A stretch of 64,000 nucleotides of DNA, taken from positions 43,158,230-43,222,229 of the forward strand of contig JACDQD010000001.1 in the NCBI GenBank assembly GCA_019843655.1. The letters run 5' to 3'. The translations under genes and the position numbers were made by a program. Below the pieces are notes generated by a model, which worked only from the letters and a program-made list of their open reading frames with translations, had not been told where the DNA came from and did no database searches. Below, one piece after another: positions 39,601-51,300 of this stretch (the first letter of the stretch is position 1; each line of letters begins with the position of its first letter). This DNA comes from Lethocerus indicus (lineage: Eukaryota; Arthropoda; Insecta; Hemiptera; Belostomatidae).

Positions 39601-39753
39601 AGAGAAAGTAATTCAGTAATAATTGAAAATACTGCATAAACTCACTGTGTAATATGATAAAAGGCCAGCATTGTCATCTAAAACAAACCAGCGATATTGC
39701 CACCCTTGCATAAGATTTGTCCACTTGCTGAGAGAACCCTCCATCGTAGCCAT
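25433..39753 (-). CDS. OSBPL9: Oxysterol-binding protein-related protein 9-like lipid transfer protein
   Basis: Seventeen coding exons (minus, 5' to 3'): 39753-39646, 38473-38255, 37298-37197, 37104-37027, 36152-36102, 36022-35953, 34157-34029, 32909-32768, 29777-29650, 29353-29324, 29217-29058, 28963-28704, 28241-28067, 26859-26640, 26463-26342, 25825-25720, 25516-25433. All phases join, giving 727 aa; vertebrate ORP9 is ~736. Residues 1-109 form a PH domain ([35 protein letters not shown]). A FFAT-like VAP-binding motif [10 protein letters not shown] lies at about 274-283. The sterol/phosphoinositide-binding ORD occupies about 355-727, with the signature EQVSHHPP at 485-492 (split from the following Ile by an intron) and [12 protein letters not shown]. 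The family exchanges PI4P and sterol or PS at ER-Golgi/endosome contacts. The first ATG at 39753 is followed by a second at 39744. Intron 8 holds a CpG-rich patch and a Penelope-like fold-back. Confidence 0.95.
25857..25876. repeat. (TA)n microsatellite in OSBPL9 intron 15
   Basis: Short pure TA run. Confidence 0.9.
27577..27629. repeat. (TA)n microsatellite in OSBPL9 intron 13
   Basis: Pure TA run of about 53 bp. Confidence 0.97.
29931..29996. repeat. Penelope-like fold-back relic in OSBPL9 intron 8
   Basis: Arms ATACCATAGATTTTGTGTTT and AAACACACGAAATCTATGGT are inverted repeats of about 27 bp around a short centre. The left arm plus centre (reverse complement AGACCAAACCAGCGAGAGGA then GAC-AAAACAC) matches the tail of the repeat at 41,840-41,885. 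Confidence 0.6.
30779..31260 (-). promoter_or_regulatory. CpG-rich island, candidate internal promoter/alternative first exon of OSBPL9
   Basis: Inside the CpG-poor gene this patch is conspicuously rich in CG (for example GTCCGGCGATTTAGC and GGGCGACGGGTCGCGGCCGA). At its 3' side on the minus strand an ATG opens a 17-codon frame ([17 protein letters not shown]) ending at a good donor ACT|GTAAGG (30,779-30,784). Its phase does not fit exon 9, but in-frame ATGs in exon 10 (CA ATG TAT GAA) or exon 11 could start an ORD-only isoform, a form known for vertebrate OSBPL9. Inference only. Confidence 0.35.
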
Positions 39754-39759
39754 ATTTTA

Positions 39760-40721
39760 TAAACAAAATTTTGTTATTATCAACCGACAAACTGATATTA
39801 CTTAACACTACATAGAGAAGCCATCTTTAGATACATAGCAAGAACATATGACTACAGGCAGTGGTACCAATAATCTTGTATTAACGAAAAATGTCCCTTG
39901 TTTATAAGGTGTACTATGTACTGTAATATATGTTTAGGTGGAATCTTAATACATCTCTTAGCCATTATATAAGTTTACATAAACAAATCATACTGTCTAT
40001 TTCTACCTAGAAGAGATAAAGATGAATTTATTTCAGTTCAACTTAGTTTAAACTATTTTAGTTCATAAATCATACCATTTGTTATTAAACTTAGTTAATT
40101 TAGTTGACTAATTATAAATTACTCTATCTGTTAAACAATTAAACTTAGTTAATTTTTTAAACCATCAATCATTGGCACCTCAATGCCTGATACAAACATC
40201 CTTAGCTGTGATTGATTTAGATTGTTGGGCTCCAATATGGGCCTACACGGAGAAGCCATTATACTATTATTATTATTATTATAACTCAATTTTAACTAAA
40301 TAACTAATAGGTAATTATTAACTCAATCTAATTTAACATATTCACTGTGATCAAAGTGTTAAAAGCACTAGCCAAACCAAATTATTAATTAACCCAATTT
40401 ATTTTATGTCCTTCATATTTTTAATCTGAATTGTGATGAATATATAGCAAAATTTCAATAACTCCATATTTCACTGACTTAAATTATAAATATAACTTTT
40501 GCCTGAGTGATACTTGGTATTTTTACATGGTGCCTTTGACCGATAAGACCAAATGAGCTGATATAGCTAGATCAGGTTTCACTAAACAACCAGGTCAGTA
40601 AAGAATAAACAAAACACACATAAAGGTCCTATACATTTCATTTTGCAGCAAAACAAAACTTTTCTGAAAAGGATTAAAATGGATAATTATAAAGGAATAG
40701 TTCTAAGATTAAATTAAGTAG

Positions 40722-40780
<59 letters not shown>

Positions 40781-40984
40781 TCATTATTATTTAAATTTAA
40801 GTATGTAAAATATATAATTTATGTTCTGTCAATGATATATAATTCTGGAAATATCAAAATTGGTTTAACAGGAAAATGTTTCCTTACAATTTATTTCTCC
40901 ACTTTTATGAACTATACAGAATGTAATACACTGCTCATAATTTTAAACTAATACAATTAAGACTACACAATAAAGTAAAAAAAA
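39760..40984. other. Interval between OSBPL9 start and PTCD2 stop
   Basis: AT-rich, CpG-poor. Should contain the OSBPL9 leader or an upstream noncoding exon and the PTCD2 3' UTR. Includes a (TA)n run at 40,726-40,774. Nothing else recognised. Confidence 0.5.
40726..40774. repeat. (TA)n microsatellite
   Basis: Pure alternating run downstream of PTCD2. Confidence 0.97.
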
Positions 40985-43900
40985 TCATAACAACTCTTGC
41001 AATCCAGGTCTCCGGTATGGCCCTCTATTTCCAGAATGATAACTGGCAGCCAACATTCGTTGTTCTCTTGTTTGTGGATATGGTGAAGTCGTTATTTCTG
41101 AACACAACTGCTCTGACAAAGGCTGTGAAATGCAATAATGATTATTAGATAGAATAATATAACCATCTGATTTTATTACGGATTAAATTAATAGGGGATA
41201 AAATATTATTAAATAAAATACTTAGGTTTAAATATTAATAATATAATAGTTTTATAATATAATTATTACGTTTTAATCACTTATAATTATTCCAAAGGAG
41301 GATACCACAATTTTATTTCATGTTCATGTCATTTTATAAATTAATGTTTAAATTTATACTATATGTAATTTATGGCTGTAAAAAATATTAGGTGCAGAAA
41401 AATTACATTCACATATAATGACAATGAAATAAAACGTTAACACGAAATTAGAACTTACAGAATCAGTAATATGACCCAAGGAATGAAGCTGTTTTTCGAT
41501 TCTTTCGAACTCCTTTATGATTTCATTTTTTCCTGAGTTTAAGGCAGACTGCTTCACTTTTTCAATCTTCCATGAAACATAAATTAATGAGTTTAACATA
41601 CCTGTTTTGTGCCATCTTCAGTAGTGGTGTTAGTCACTATTGGCACTTTGAATGTTTTTCTGGGCATCCTCACTGCACTGTCACTGTCATTTGTATTGTG
41701 GTCATGGTTTGTGCTGGTCACAGTCAGAACACAGTACAAGTGACAGTGACTGCAGTGAGGATGCCCGGAAAAACATCTAAAGTGCCAATAGTGACTAACA
41801 CCACTAGTGAAGATGGCGAACAGCCGAAACCGTTCTAGCAAAAGACCAAACCAGTGAGAGGAGACAGAAACACAAAAATCTATGATAAATGAATGAATTA
41901 AAAATATGCAATGATATAAGAGGCCATTAGTTTTAAATTTAGTATAAAATAGAAAGTTAAAGAACCTTTGATCAAATACATATGAACAGTATGCATTTAT
42001 GAGACACTTGTTTTCAATATAAAGCCCCTAGTGTAATAGGAGTAATAAAACTTCTTATACCTAATAATATTCTTTTTTCCTCCCTAATTATTTATACAGT
42101 GCAATGAGGCTATATATTTCTGTTATAAATATAGTATTAATTCCTCACTGACCATATTTACCATATTAAAACCCAAAATGTACAATGCAATTTTCTTGCT
42201 ACTTACAACCTCTGTGGCAAACGTATGTTTTCTATCAAACAAATTATCTGTCTCTAAAACTGCTCTCAAAATTGGTAATGCATCATCTGATCTCCCAAGG
42301 TCTGCTAATGCTGCCACCTGAGAAAACAATACACTTAGACCTCAAAAGATGTAATAAATGATACACAAATAGACTTATTAAACTTTTCTGTACCAGAAAT
42401 ATTTTGTTAAATTGAAATATACTGTACCTTTAAATTTCGTATTGTCACATAAGTTTGTTGTTTTAAAGATGTTAAAATTTCTAAGGCTATGTGTGGTGCA
42501 TTTTGGGCAAGTGCCAGTGCAGCAGCAAATGTTCCGGCACGTCTCATTGGGAAATGACCAACCTCATTGAGTTCAGACCATAATTGTTTGGCATAGTTAA
42601 ATGATTCCTCAGTGTTCTAGAGAAACAATACGTAATGATAAAAATGAAGGCAATTCAGTATTTAATAGATTAATAGCATTAATTAGATTTTAAATTGAAG
42701 ACTCAATGAATAAAACATCTAGGTTGTTACAATACATAAGTTTAACTTTCATAAATAATATTTTTAAAAATGTCTTTCAAAGGAAATTAATTATATAGCT
42801 TACATCTTATTAAATTTATAACAATGGGACACAATTTCCTGTCTTTTACACTCATGCATATCTCTCTCTATCTCCCTCATAGAAATACATACACAAAATT
42901 TATGTTATTACTTACTAATTTGTAACAAGCAGCAAAAGCAAGTACAACAGCATTTTTAGGATATTTCGCTCCTTGAAGTTGTTTTTTCTTAATTCTATCA
43001 AATACCTCCAGGACCTCATGATACATTTCATTTTTCAGCAATAAATCCATTATAATTTGAAAAGAAATTAGTTGATCAAAAAAACCATTCATATCATCAT
43101 TTTTGAAAATCTGAACAAATTAAAACAATTATTCAATTAATTGTAATAATAACTTATTAGTTCTAAAAGCAGTGCATAAAGAAATTGTTAATCATTTATG
43201 AAATTGTTTCCTATTATAAAATCAAATCTTCCATTAAAAATTACATTTATCCATGATATGGCTGTTGAATTGGACTAAATAACAAAAGATACATAATGTG
43301 CATTTTAGTTTACATAATTTATAAGTTAATTCATTAATAGTAGGAATTATTTATACAATAACAAAATACATAAGCCAATATCATGAAAATATATATGCTA
43401 TATCAAATATGGGTAATCAATTAAAACAGTGGGAACCTCTAGAGCCTGTTTCGGTTTGTTTAAATAGTGGTACATCCTCATTACAACAGGTCCAAAAACA
43501 AAAGAGCCAAACCGCAGTTCCTTATTCTGTTGACAAAACCTGAAAATATAATTTATTGCACTGATATTTTATAAAGAATTAATCGAAATGTTATTGTAAA
43601 TTTGTACTCAATACTTTCTTCAAAGTTGGAGATAACAACATCAAATTTCATTTTTTTATGTAATTAACAATTCTATTGATTAACCTTAGCATCATCTGCT
43701 GAACTAAATGCATATCTCCATCATTTGCCTCCACTAAATGTACTATATGCTTCAAATCTTCAGTAAATATCATGTTGGTTGCTGATGGCTCAATACAGTC
43801 ATTCATTTTCATTTTAAACTTCTCTTCAATATCATTAAACTGGAGTTTGACTTTTTCCCTTGTTTTCACATAATTATCAATCCCTAGAGCTGCTGCACTA

Positions 43901-44261
43901 TAAAGAGTTCTGGCACCTTAAAATAATTTTTATTAATGTGCTTCTTTTACATTGTATCTCTCAAATAAAGCATTACAATATTTTTAAGATAACACATTTC
44001 AAAAACTTTTTTTACATCCGAATCATGCACAAATATTAGAATAAATTTAATATAATATCTAAATATATAATATTTAGATACAATATAAAACAAAAGGGTA
44101 AATTTCCGGTACCATATACATTAAATCATTCTGTACCAAGAATACCAAACAATTGAACAAATAACTATCTAACTTCTGAAAAACCAACCAATTTCGGCAG
44201 TTTTCGCGAGGAACTGCAACTTAGATAAATTAGACGGTATTATAGCACCAAAAGCAAGCAT
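40985..44261 (-). CDS. PTCD2: Pentatricopeptide repeat-containing protein 2, mitochondrial
   Basis: Eight coding exons (minus): 44261-44189, 43916-43685, 43539-43437, 43110-42916, 42616-42428, 42317-42207, 41566-41459, 41122-40985. All phases join, giving 382 aa; vertebrate PTCD2 is ~388. The first 24 residues (MLAFGAIIPSNLSKLQFLAK...) are basic with no acids until the end, as in a mitochondrial presequence. Family-typical blocks follow: FGSFVFGPVVMRM, GFFDQLISFQIIMDLLL, VVLAFAACYKL, MRRAGTFAAALALAQN and HTFATEV--KVK. PTCD2 is a mitochondrial RNA-binding PPR protein linked in mouse to cytochrome b transcript processing and complex III. Exon 3's donor (GTTCCC) is weak and exon 1's GTTGGT moderate. 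Intron 6 holds an inverted Penelope-like repeat pair. The start lies ~0.8 kb from V-ATPase subunit C on the opposite strand. Confidence 0.9.
41605..41885. repeat. Head-to-head inverted pair of Penelope-like terminal repeats in PTCD2 intron 6
   Basis: The left arm (about 41,612-41,690) and the reverse complement of the right arm (about 41,728-41,818) are ~85-bp near-identical inverted repeats (GCCATCTTCAGTAGTGGTGT; GTTAGTCACTATTGGCACTT). The right arm continues into GCCGAAACCGTTCTAGC, a mutated version of the hammerhead-like segment at 15.93 kb. Frames on both strands across it mirror one another and are not genes. Confidence 0.8.
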
Positions 44262-45053
44262 GATTCCAGTTAACAATTTATTACTATTTAATCAATTAAA
44301 TTAAATCTAAGACGTCAACTTAAACAACAATTGGAAATTTGAATCCCACTGGTTTCAACACGCTCTGTAACCAACCATTAAACACATGTCCGAGATATAC
44401 CGATGCCAAAATGATAATGTTTATCAGTAGTTCATTTTAATATATATATATTTCACAATACTTGTTCGTGTTGCTTTTTAAACCAAAAAAATTAACTGCA
44501 TAATTGAATATTTTCTACGCCGTAAATTATGCTCAAGTGTTCAAGTGAACTTTCAATATATGAAAGGGTGCACGCCCACTTTTTAATTATCAGCTGTATC
44601 TGTATTTTCTTCGTTAGAAGTGAATATTGTAATAACTGTCCAAGTCAGGTGGCAAGGCCGTTTACGAGTTTTTTCTTTTGGGACGTCCTTTAACAGCATT
44701 TAGAAGTTAGATCGTCCAAATTCGGCTGCAGCAACCCTGAAGGTAGTTATCCCAGTGCCTGTTAAAAACCGTTTCTCGGCTCCTTAGCATTTTCCTCTAT
44801 ACTTTGTAAGGTTGTCACATCACCGTAAGGTGATTGAAGTTAGTCAAATGTTATTCACTATATAAAATTTTCCGCTTAAGTTGCACCTTTTATTGCAACC
44901 TAATTTGGATTGTTCTTATTTAGTAGTATTTAATAATGAATTAAAATTAGAAGTTCGGTTTTTGTGGCCCTCCTGTCACTTTCCCTGTTATTTTTGATTG
45001 ATTTTCTTTTTCCACTCTGATATTTGTTACGTTTAAATATCTTTTTATTTCAG
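44262..45053. promoter_or_regulatory. Shared divergent promoter region of PTCD2 and V-ATPase subunit C
   Basis: CpG becomes frequent again here within the CpG-poor block. No clear TATA box. Because a good acceptor (TTTATTTCAG, 45,053) precedes the V-ATPase ATG by one base, a noncoding first exon must lie here. Possible donors are CAG|GTGGCA (44,647) and GAAG|GTAGTT (44,740). Confidence 0.5.
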
Positions 45054-45054
45054 G

Positions 45055-48000
45055 ATGGCAGAATATTGGCTGATTTCCGCACCTGGTGACAAAACATGCC
45101 AACAAACTTGGGAAACTATGAATAATGTTACTAGCAAGCAAAACAACCTATCGGAAAACTATAAATTCCATATACCAGATTTGAAGGTAAAGGCTTAATA
45201 CTATGCATGGTTTCAAAAGTATAATACTAACCAATTTTCATGACCTATTTTAATCAAGGTAAATTATAATAGTAATTATTTTAGTTCAATGTCACTGCTC
45301 CCTTTTCTTACTATCTGAATTAACCTTTGGAATTGAAAAGAATTTTGTGGCCTTGTCAAATATTAAGAGTAAGGAAACTAAAGTTAAGTGTATGTGATTT
45401 AAGGTAAATTTCAAGGAATGTAATGTAGTTACCACTGATGCTAATAACAAGCAAGAAATAATTGTCTGTTATTAAACCCATTTATTGTAATGATTATGTT
45501 ATCTTAGTAGAAGTGAAGTTGTTTATTTTATCAACTATATTTCCATGGGCTGATTTAAAAAAAAATTAATATAATAGTATATTTAAAAATACCATTATAG
45601 CATATAAGCATACAGCTTTCCTGGAAGCATAATTTTATTTTTATTTTCTATATGGATTTTTTCTCTCTGATTGATTAATAATGTTTTACCTTTGTGTATA
45701 GGTTGGTACATTAGATCAACTTGTTGGGTTATCTGATGATCTGGGTAAACTCGATACATATGTAGAACAAGTCACAAGAAAAGTTGCCCAGTACCTGGGT
45801 GAAGTTTTAGAAGATCAAAAGGATAAAGTGCATGAAAACTTAATGGCAAATAATAGTGAGTATACATATCTGATATACGTATTTCTGTCAAAATTTTATT
45901 CACTTAAATTTGATAATTTCACAACTTTTTGGATGATTCTTAAAAAAATTAATGCATTTTAATTAAATTATTTATTTAAATGTTTCCTGTCTAATACTTG
46001 TAGTTTCCCATTTATTAATACAATTGAAACTGGGCATGTCTTATTACACAAGGCATAATAAGTCAAAAATGATTACAGGACAAGTTGTTGGGGGACAATG
46101 ATTTTTTTTTAAAACAATGTATGTAAATAGCAGACAGGCACATACATATTTTGAATAATGTTTTATATCAATAATAATAACTTTTAAAACTTATTCATAA
46201 ATAAATAAAAAGTACGGCTTTTCTATTGACAAGCATAAAAAATTTAAATCCACTATTAATATTATAATTCAGTGATTTTACAAAACACCATTTTCCATTT
46301 TTAGGGTTTTTTAAAATGGGGATAATTTTATGTTTTCAAAAATCTTCTGCCTGGGTTTTTAATATATTTTGTTATATAGTCACTTAATATATTCTGTTGT
46401 ATAGTCAATTGTATAAATAGTTCTTAAATTTAGTGAAAAATCCTTCATAATATAACATGTATGAACAATAAATTCATATAACTACTACCTGCAAGTTTAT
46501 TTATGATTTGTTAATATCAATTTCAATAATGAGTCTTTACTGCACATAACTTATTTACAGAAATAAAATATGCTACTATAAATTATATGGGATTATTTAC
46601 TATTTATGTTTGATTATTATCACAATTATATTTATGAAGAATAACGAGTCTAATTCAAGATGTAACAATTATGTTGTTTTGTGTGTGTGTAAATTAATAT
46701 TTGTTGGTACGAGTGATTAGAATAAAAATGGAAAAGAAATATTTCAGCTGATCTTCCGGGTTACCTCACAAGATTTCAGTGGGATATGGCAAAGTATCCT
46801 ATTAAGCAGTCATTGCGGAATATAGCTGATATAATTAGCAAGCAGGTCAGCCAAATAGATGCGGACTTAAAAACAAAGTCAGCTGCTTACAACAATTTGA
46901 AAAGTAATCTTCAAAACATGGAAAAGAAACAAACGTAAATAATTAATTCTCATATTTTTCAATAGTTCGCCTTTTTGAAATGCTTCTAAAAAATATTGAA
47001 TATATATCTAACACTTCTATTTGTACTATATTGACATGAATCACATTAACAAATACAAACAAATAAATTGGTTGCGTAACATGTATATAGAATATTCTTG
47101 TGGACCATTTCCTATTTTTTATTGTAATGCTACAATTTTTATTTACAGTGGAAGTTTATTGACTCGGAATCTGGCAGATCTAGTAAAAAAGGAGCATTTC
47201 ATTTTGGATTCAGAATATCTCACAACACTTTTGGTTGTTGTTCCAAAGTAAGTTGTCTTTTTATCATTATATCACATCATAAGGTATTCATTTTCTGTCA
47301 TGATTACTTCTTTTTCCTTTACCTTAGTTCATTAGAACAAGAATGTTGTGACTAGATTGATAAATCAAAAAATTGTCTATTCGGTTGTATTATATATGTT
47401 ATTCATATATTCTGAGAGCTGTATATATTGATATAGATAGAACTTTCTTCTAAACAGTGTAGATTTTCCTCTTGTTATTTTTGTATTATATAAAATATTG
47501 GATTCCTGCATTTAAATAAAGAATATTTTTTGTTTTTTATGTTAATTACAAAATTAATGATGAACAATAATATATTGTTCTTATTGTTAAGGATTATTAT
47601 GTATTATTCCTTTTCCTTTCAGAAATTTTGTTTGCCCTTATTACCCATTTTTTTTTATTAGTTAACTGGCTTTAATGTTGATTTATTTTGTTTATAGAAT
47701 TGCATTCAATGATTGGAACTTAAATTATGAAAGAATTACAAACATGATAGTTCCTCGTTCAAGTCAGTTAGTTGTCCAGGATCAAGATTTCGGCCTGTTT
47801 ACAATCACACTTTTCAAAAAAGTCGTTGATGAATTCAAACTGCATGCAAGAGAGAAGAAGCAAGTACCTTTTTTTACTTACAATTGTTTCTGCTTAAAAT
47901 ATTAGAAGTAAGATTATAGTATATTACTATAGATTACTTAGATAATGTAATCTCTAGTTATATAATAATTAAATTAATATCTCAATGTTTATATCTGTAG

Positions 48001-49402
48001 CTAACTAGCTCAAATGGTATACTAGAGCCAAAACATACCTTTGGCACACTTTTCCTCTAAGTGAAAATGTATACTGAATTTTAGTTCACCATAAAGTAAG
48101 TGTACTATACAAAATATCATTAAATGTTTATCAGAACATTGTTGTTACTCATGTTATAGATTCATCGTCAGAGAGTTCACATACAATGAAGAAGAGCTTG
48201 CTGCAGGCAAAAATGAAATTACAAAGCTTGTGACAGATAAAAAGAAACAATTTGTGAGTTTATATGCATCTTTTCTTCAAGAATTTCTGAAATAATCTTA
48301 ATTCTACATAATATATAATGATATTTCATTATACCTTGATGCAATGTTGGAATTTTATGAAATTAATAAAAATGTCTTATTTTTATAAGTCTTATTTATT
48401 TTAGTTACGTATTAAATATGCATTAATTTTTTTAATACCTTTCAATATTGTTTCAACTAATAGCACTTAGGTGTTTCATTTTTGAAATATCATTATAGGC
48501 CTATAATACATAGTCAAAATATTTTACCCTTGAAAACTTTGTAAATGTGTACCTGCATAATTTTTAGGATGCATAACTTAATATCCTAATTTTGTTAAGA
48601 AAACTTGTTAATTAAATTGTTAATTTAATTTTGATTTCTTTCTATCCAGGCGCATTTAGTGAGATGGTTGAAAGTCAATTTCAGTGAATGTTTTTGTGCT
48701 CTTGTTCACGTTAAAGCCTTGAGGGTTTTTGTTGAATCAGTTTTGAGGTAATCATCATTACTCCTATTATTGGTTTAAATAGATGAATCCAGTTTGACAA
48801 AGTTCTATTTAAATCAAAACATTTTATTCTTTCATTTATTGTTATTTATTATTGTTCCTTAAATTGAGAAATACTAGTAGTCCTTTATATGGTTTTCATT
48901 TTTCTTTTGTACCTTAAATATGTCATAATTTTTTAAATATTTATTTCAGGTATGGTTTACCAGTAAATTTCCAAGCCATGTTACTGCACCCGAACAAGAA
49001 ATGCATTAAGCGTTTAAGGGATGTTTTAAATCAATTATATGGTCACTTAGACAGCAGTGCTCAACAAGGTCAAGGAGCTAATGATGTAAGTGTAACTAAC
49101 AATGTTTTATTATTTGTTAACTATTAATATTCATGCATTCTTTGCTGTCATTTAATTATTGTTTTAAATAATCAATACAATGGTATTGTATATTTCATAA
49201 CTTATTATGTGCTTACACACATTGCTAAGCTATAACATTTTTGTTTATGAATTTGTGATTAAATTTAAAAATGCTCCTTACCACATTCCTTTCTTTTTAT
49301 ACAAATTTTATGTTGCAGAGTGTTGATATTCCGGGTCTTGGATTTGGACAAGCAGACTATTTTCCATATGTCTATTATAAAATAAATATAGACATGGTTG
49401 AT
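45055..49402 (+). CDS. Vha44: V-type proton ATPase subunit C
   Basis: Nine coding exons: 45055-45186, 45702-45855, 46748-46934, 47149-47247, 47698-47859, 48160-48253, 48650-48747, 48950-49085, 49319-49402. The protein starts [20 protein letters not shown] and carries [74 protein letters not shown] and [19 protein letters not shown], all hallmarks of the subunit that bridges V1 and Vo and controls their reversible assembly in acidifying membranes. Length 381 aa agrees with ~382-385 in the family. Intron 5 has a GC donor: only exon end 47859 (AA|GCAAGT) restores KKFIVREF in frame. As written, an A-run at 49,379-49,383 shifts the last codons to NKYRHG-stop (49,400-49,402). One A fewer gives the expected [10 protein letters not shown] and a stop at 49,413-49,415. 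Confidence 0.95.
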
Positions 49403-49415
49403 AACAAAATATGAG

Positions 49416-51300
49416 GGGATACAAAATTGAAAACAAATTTTAATAAAAGTTATTTAATTTTATGTAATTCATTGATGTACTATGTAGCATTACTGTTAGT
49501 TAATATATAAAATGTAGATATAGGCAGGTACACATGTTCAGATCATACAGGAAACATATTCCATGTAGATTATAGCATTAATTCAGGTGGCATAAATATT
49601 ATTTGTTCAAAAAGTGAGAATACAAATTTTAAATAAGACCAATATATGATTAATATCAAAATATGCTAATCTTACAATTAAGAGTATTCAGCTGTGTATA
49701 AATATAATACACTGAAAGTTACTTCAGTCCTTGTGATTTCAGTCATTAGGAATTTAAGTTGCCCTTATAATAATATTATGCCAAGAGGATTAACTGACAT
49801 AATATGTGTAATAAATGCTAAATATTATTTCAGGTTTGTATTGAGTAATGTGTATGTGTGTTTATATATATATATATATATACATACACAATTATGTAAT
49901 TATCCTTGTTAATACTGTGAAATATGTATCACATTAAAGAGTCTGTAATTCAGATCATTTTACATTGTAAAAATGTATATTATTCTTTATGTTAATCTGT
50001 ATATATCGAATGGAAGTTCTATATATAACACTAGTGGCTATATGGTTTCATTCTTTAATAAAATGTAAATGTCAACATAAATAATTAATAATAAAGTTTT
50101 TACTTTATGAAAATTTAGACAATAATTCAGTGTTTTCAGCAGTAATATAGAAATGCGAACATATTTTTATTTTTTCTGTGTAGAATATATCTTCGATAAA
50201 AATGGATCAATGTTTGCTGCTAGTTATTTGGTTTCTATGTAAACTTGTTAAATATTTAAGGTGGTTTATTAACAGTAAATAATAAAAATATTTTTCAATA
50301 ATTCGGTGACCTATTACTAGCTTATCTAGAATATTATAAATTTGAAGCCTATTATATATTATATTAGTGATGTATTCATTGTATTATAAAGTAATGTAAA
50401 AATGTTAAAAAATATTTAGTGTCGAATATCCTATATTTTGTTCATATTGGTGTCTTCTATAAACAACTATGGGGGATTTAACTATAGGTTTAAAAAAAGT
50501 TATTAGTTTATGGTTGTATTATAAAAGGTGATTTGTGATTAATCTGTAGTATTAATATGTAGGTCTTTAAATGTATAGTTGTACATAACATTCCATTTGA
50601 AATGTGACATAAAGCTAATTATTGTTTGCCTTAATTGTGATTTTTATTGAACCTGTTTTCAATTTTATTTCTGAGGTAATTAAGAATTGTGTTCTGGGCA
50701 ATTTGAAAATTAATAAAATGCTATCTGAATACATATTTTGGACATCAATAAAACCAGATAATGGATGGCCATCAGTAATGCTTAACTTCAACATAACCCA
50801 TTTTAATTAAACCACTTACAATTTTCATCAATTATGTAGAAGTACTGTCATCTTAATTGTGTAAAATGGAATATACCTTACGACCTGGTTCCTCTAGAAT
50901 TTGTCAGCTTGTAGAATGAGTAGTATTCATCAAGACCAATAGTCTATTATATCACCTTTCTTGATTCCAAATACTTAAGCAGAGACTAGACCTTACTACC
51001 TCATTCTAACGTTCTGAAATAGATATATTTAAACAACCAATGATTTTAGTTTCTGGGCATTCATAAGTTTAAATAATTCAGGTCAACTGACTTCTAATAT
51101 ACTTCATCTGTAACATAAACGTCTACATAAACTTGAATTTTATGTTGGTAGAATAAATAAGTTGATAGACATTTTTCTAATTTAAAAAAAAACGTGGCCC
51201 TACTTGTATTTTTTAAATTCCTTCTGTAAGGAGCATTTATTATTTTAGTTAATGAGCAGATGAATTCCCTACCTACAACGCCCAAATGACTACGTATGCC
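49416..51300 (+). other. Probable 3' UTR and downstream flank of V-ATPase subunit C
   Basis: AT-rich and CpG-poor like the gene. AATAAA hexamers occur around 50,058 and 50,090 among others. A TA tract lies at 49,866-49,881. No other gene recognised. Confidence 0.45.

Noticed and set aside
41572..41841. Two 82-88-codon frames on opposite strands in PTCD2 intron 6
   Set aside because: The frames mirror each other because the DNA is an inverted repeat of a transposon end.
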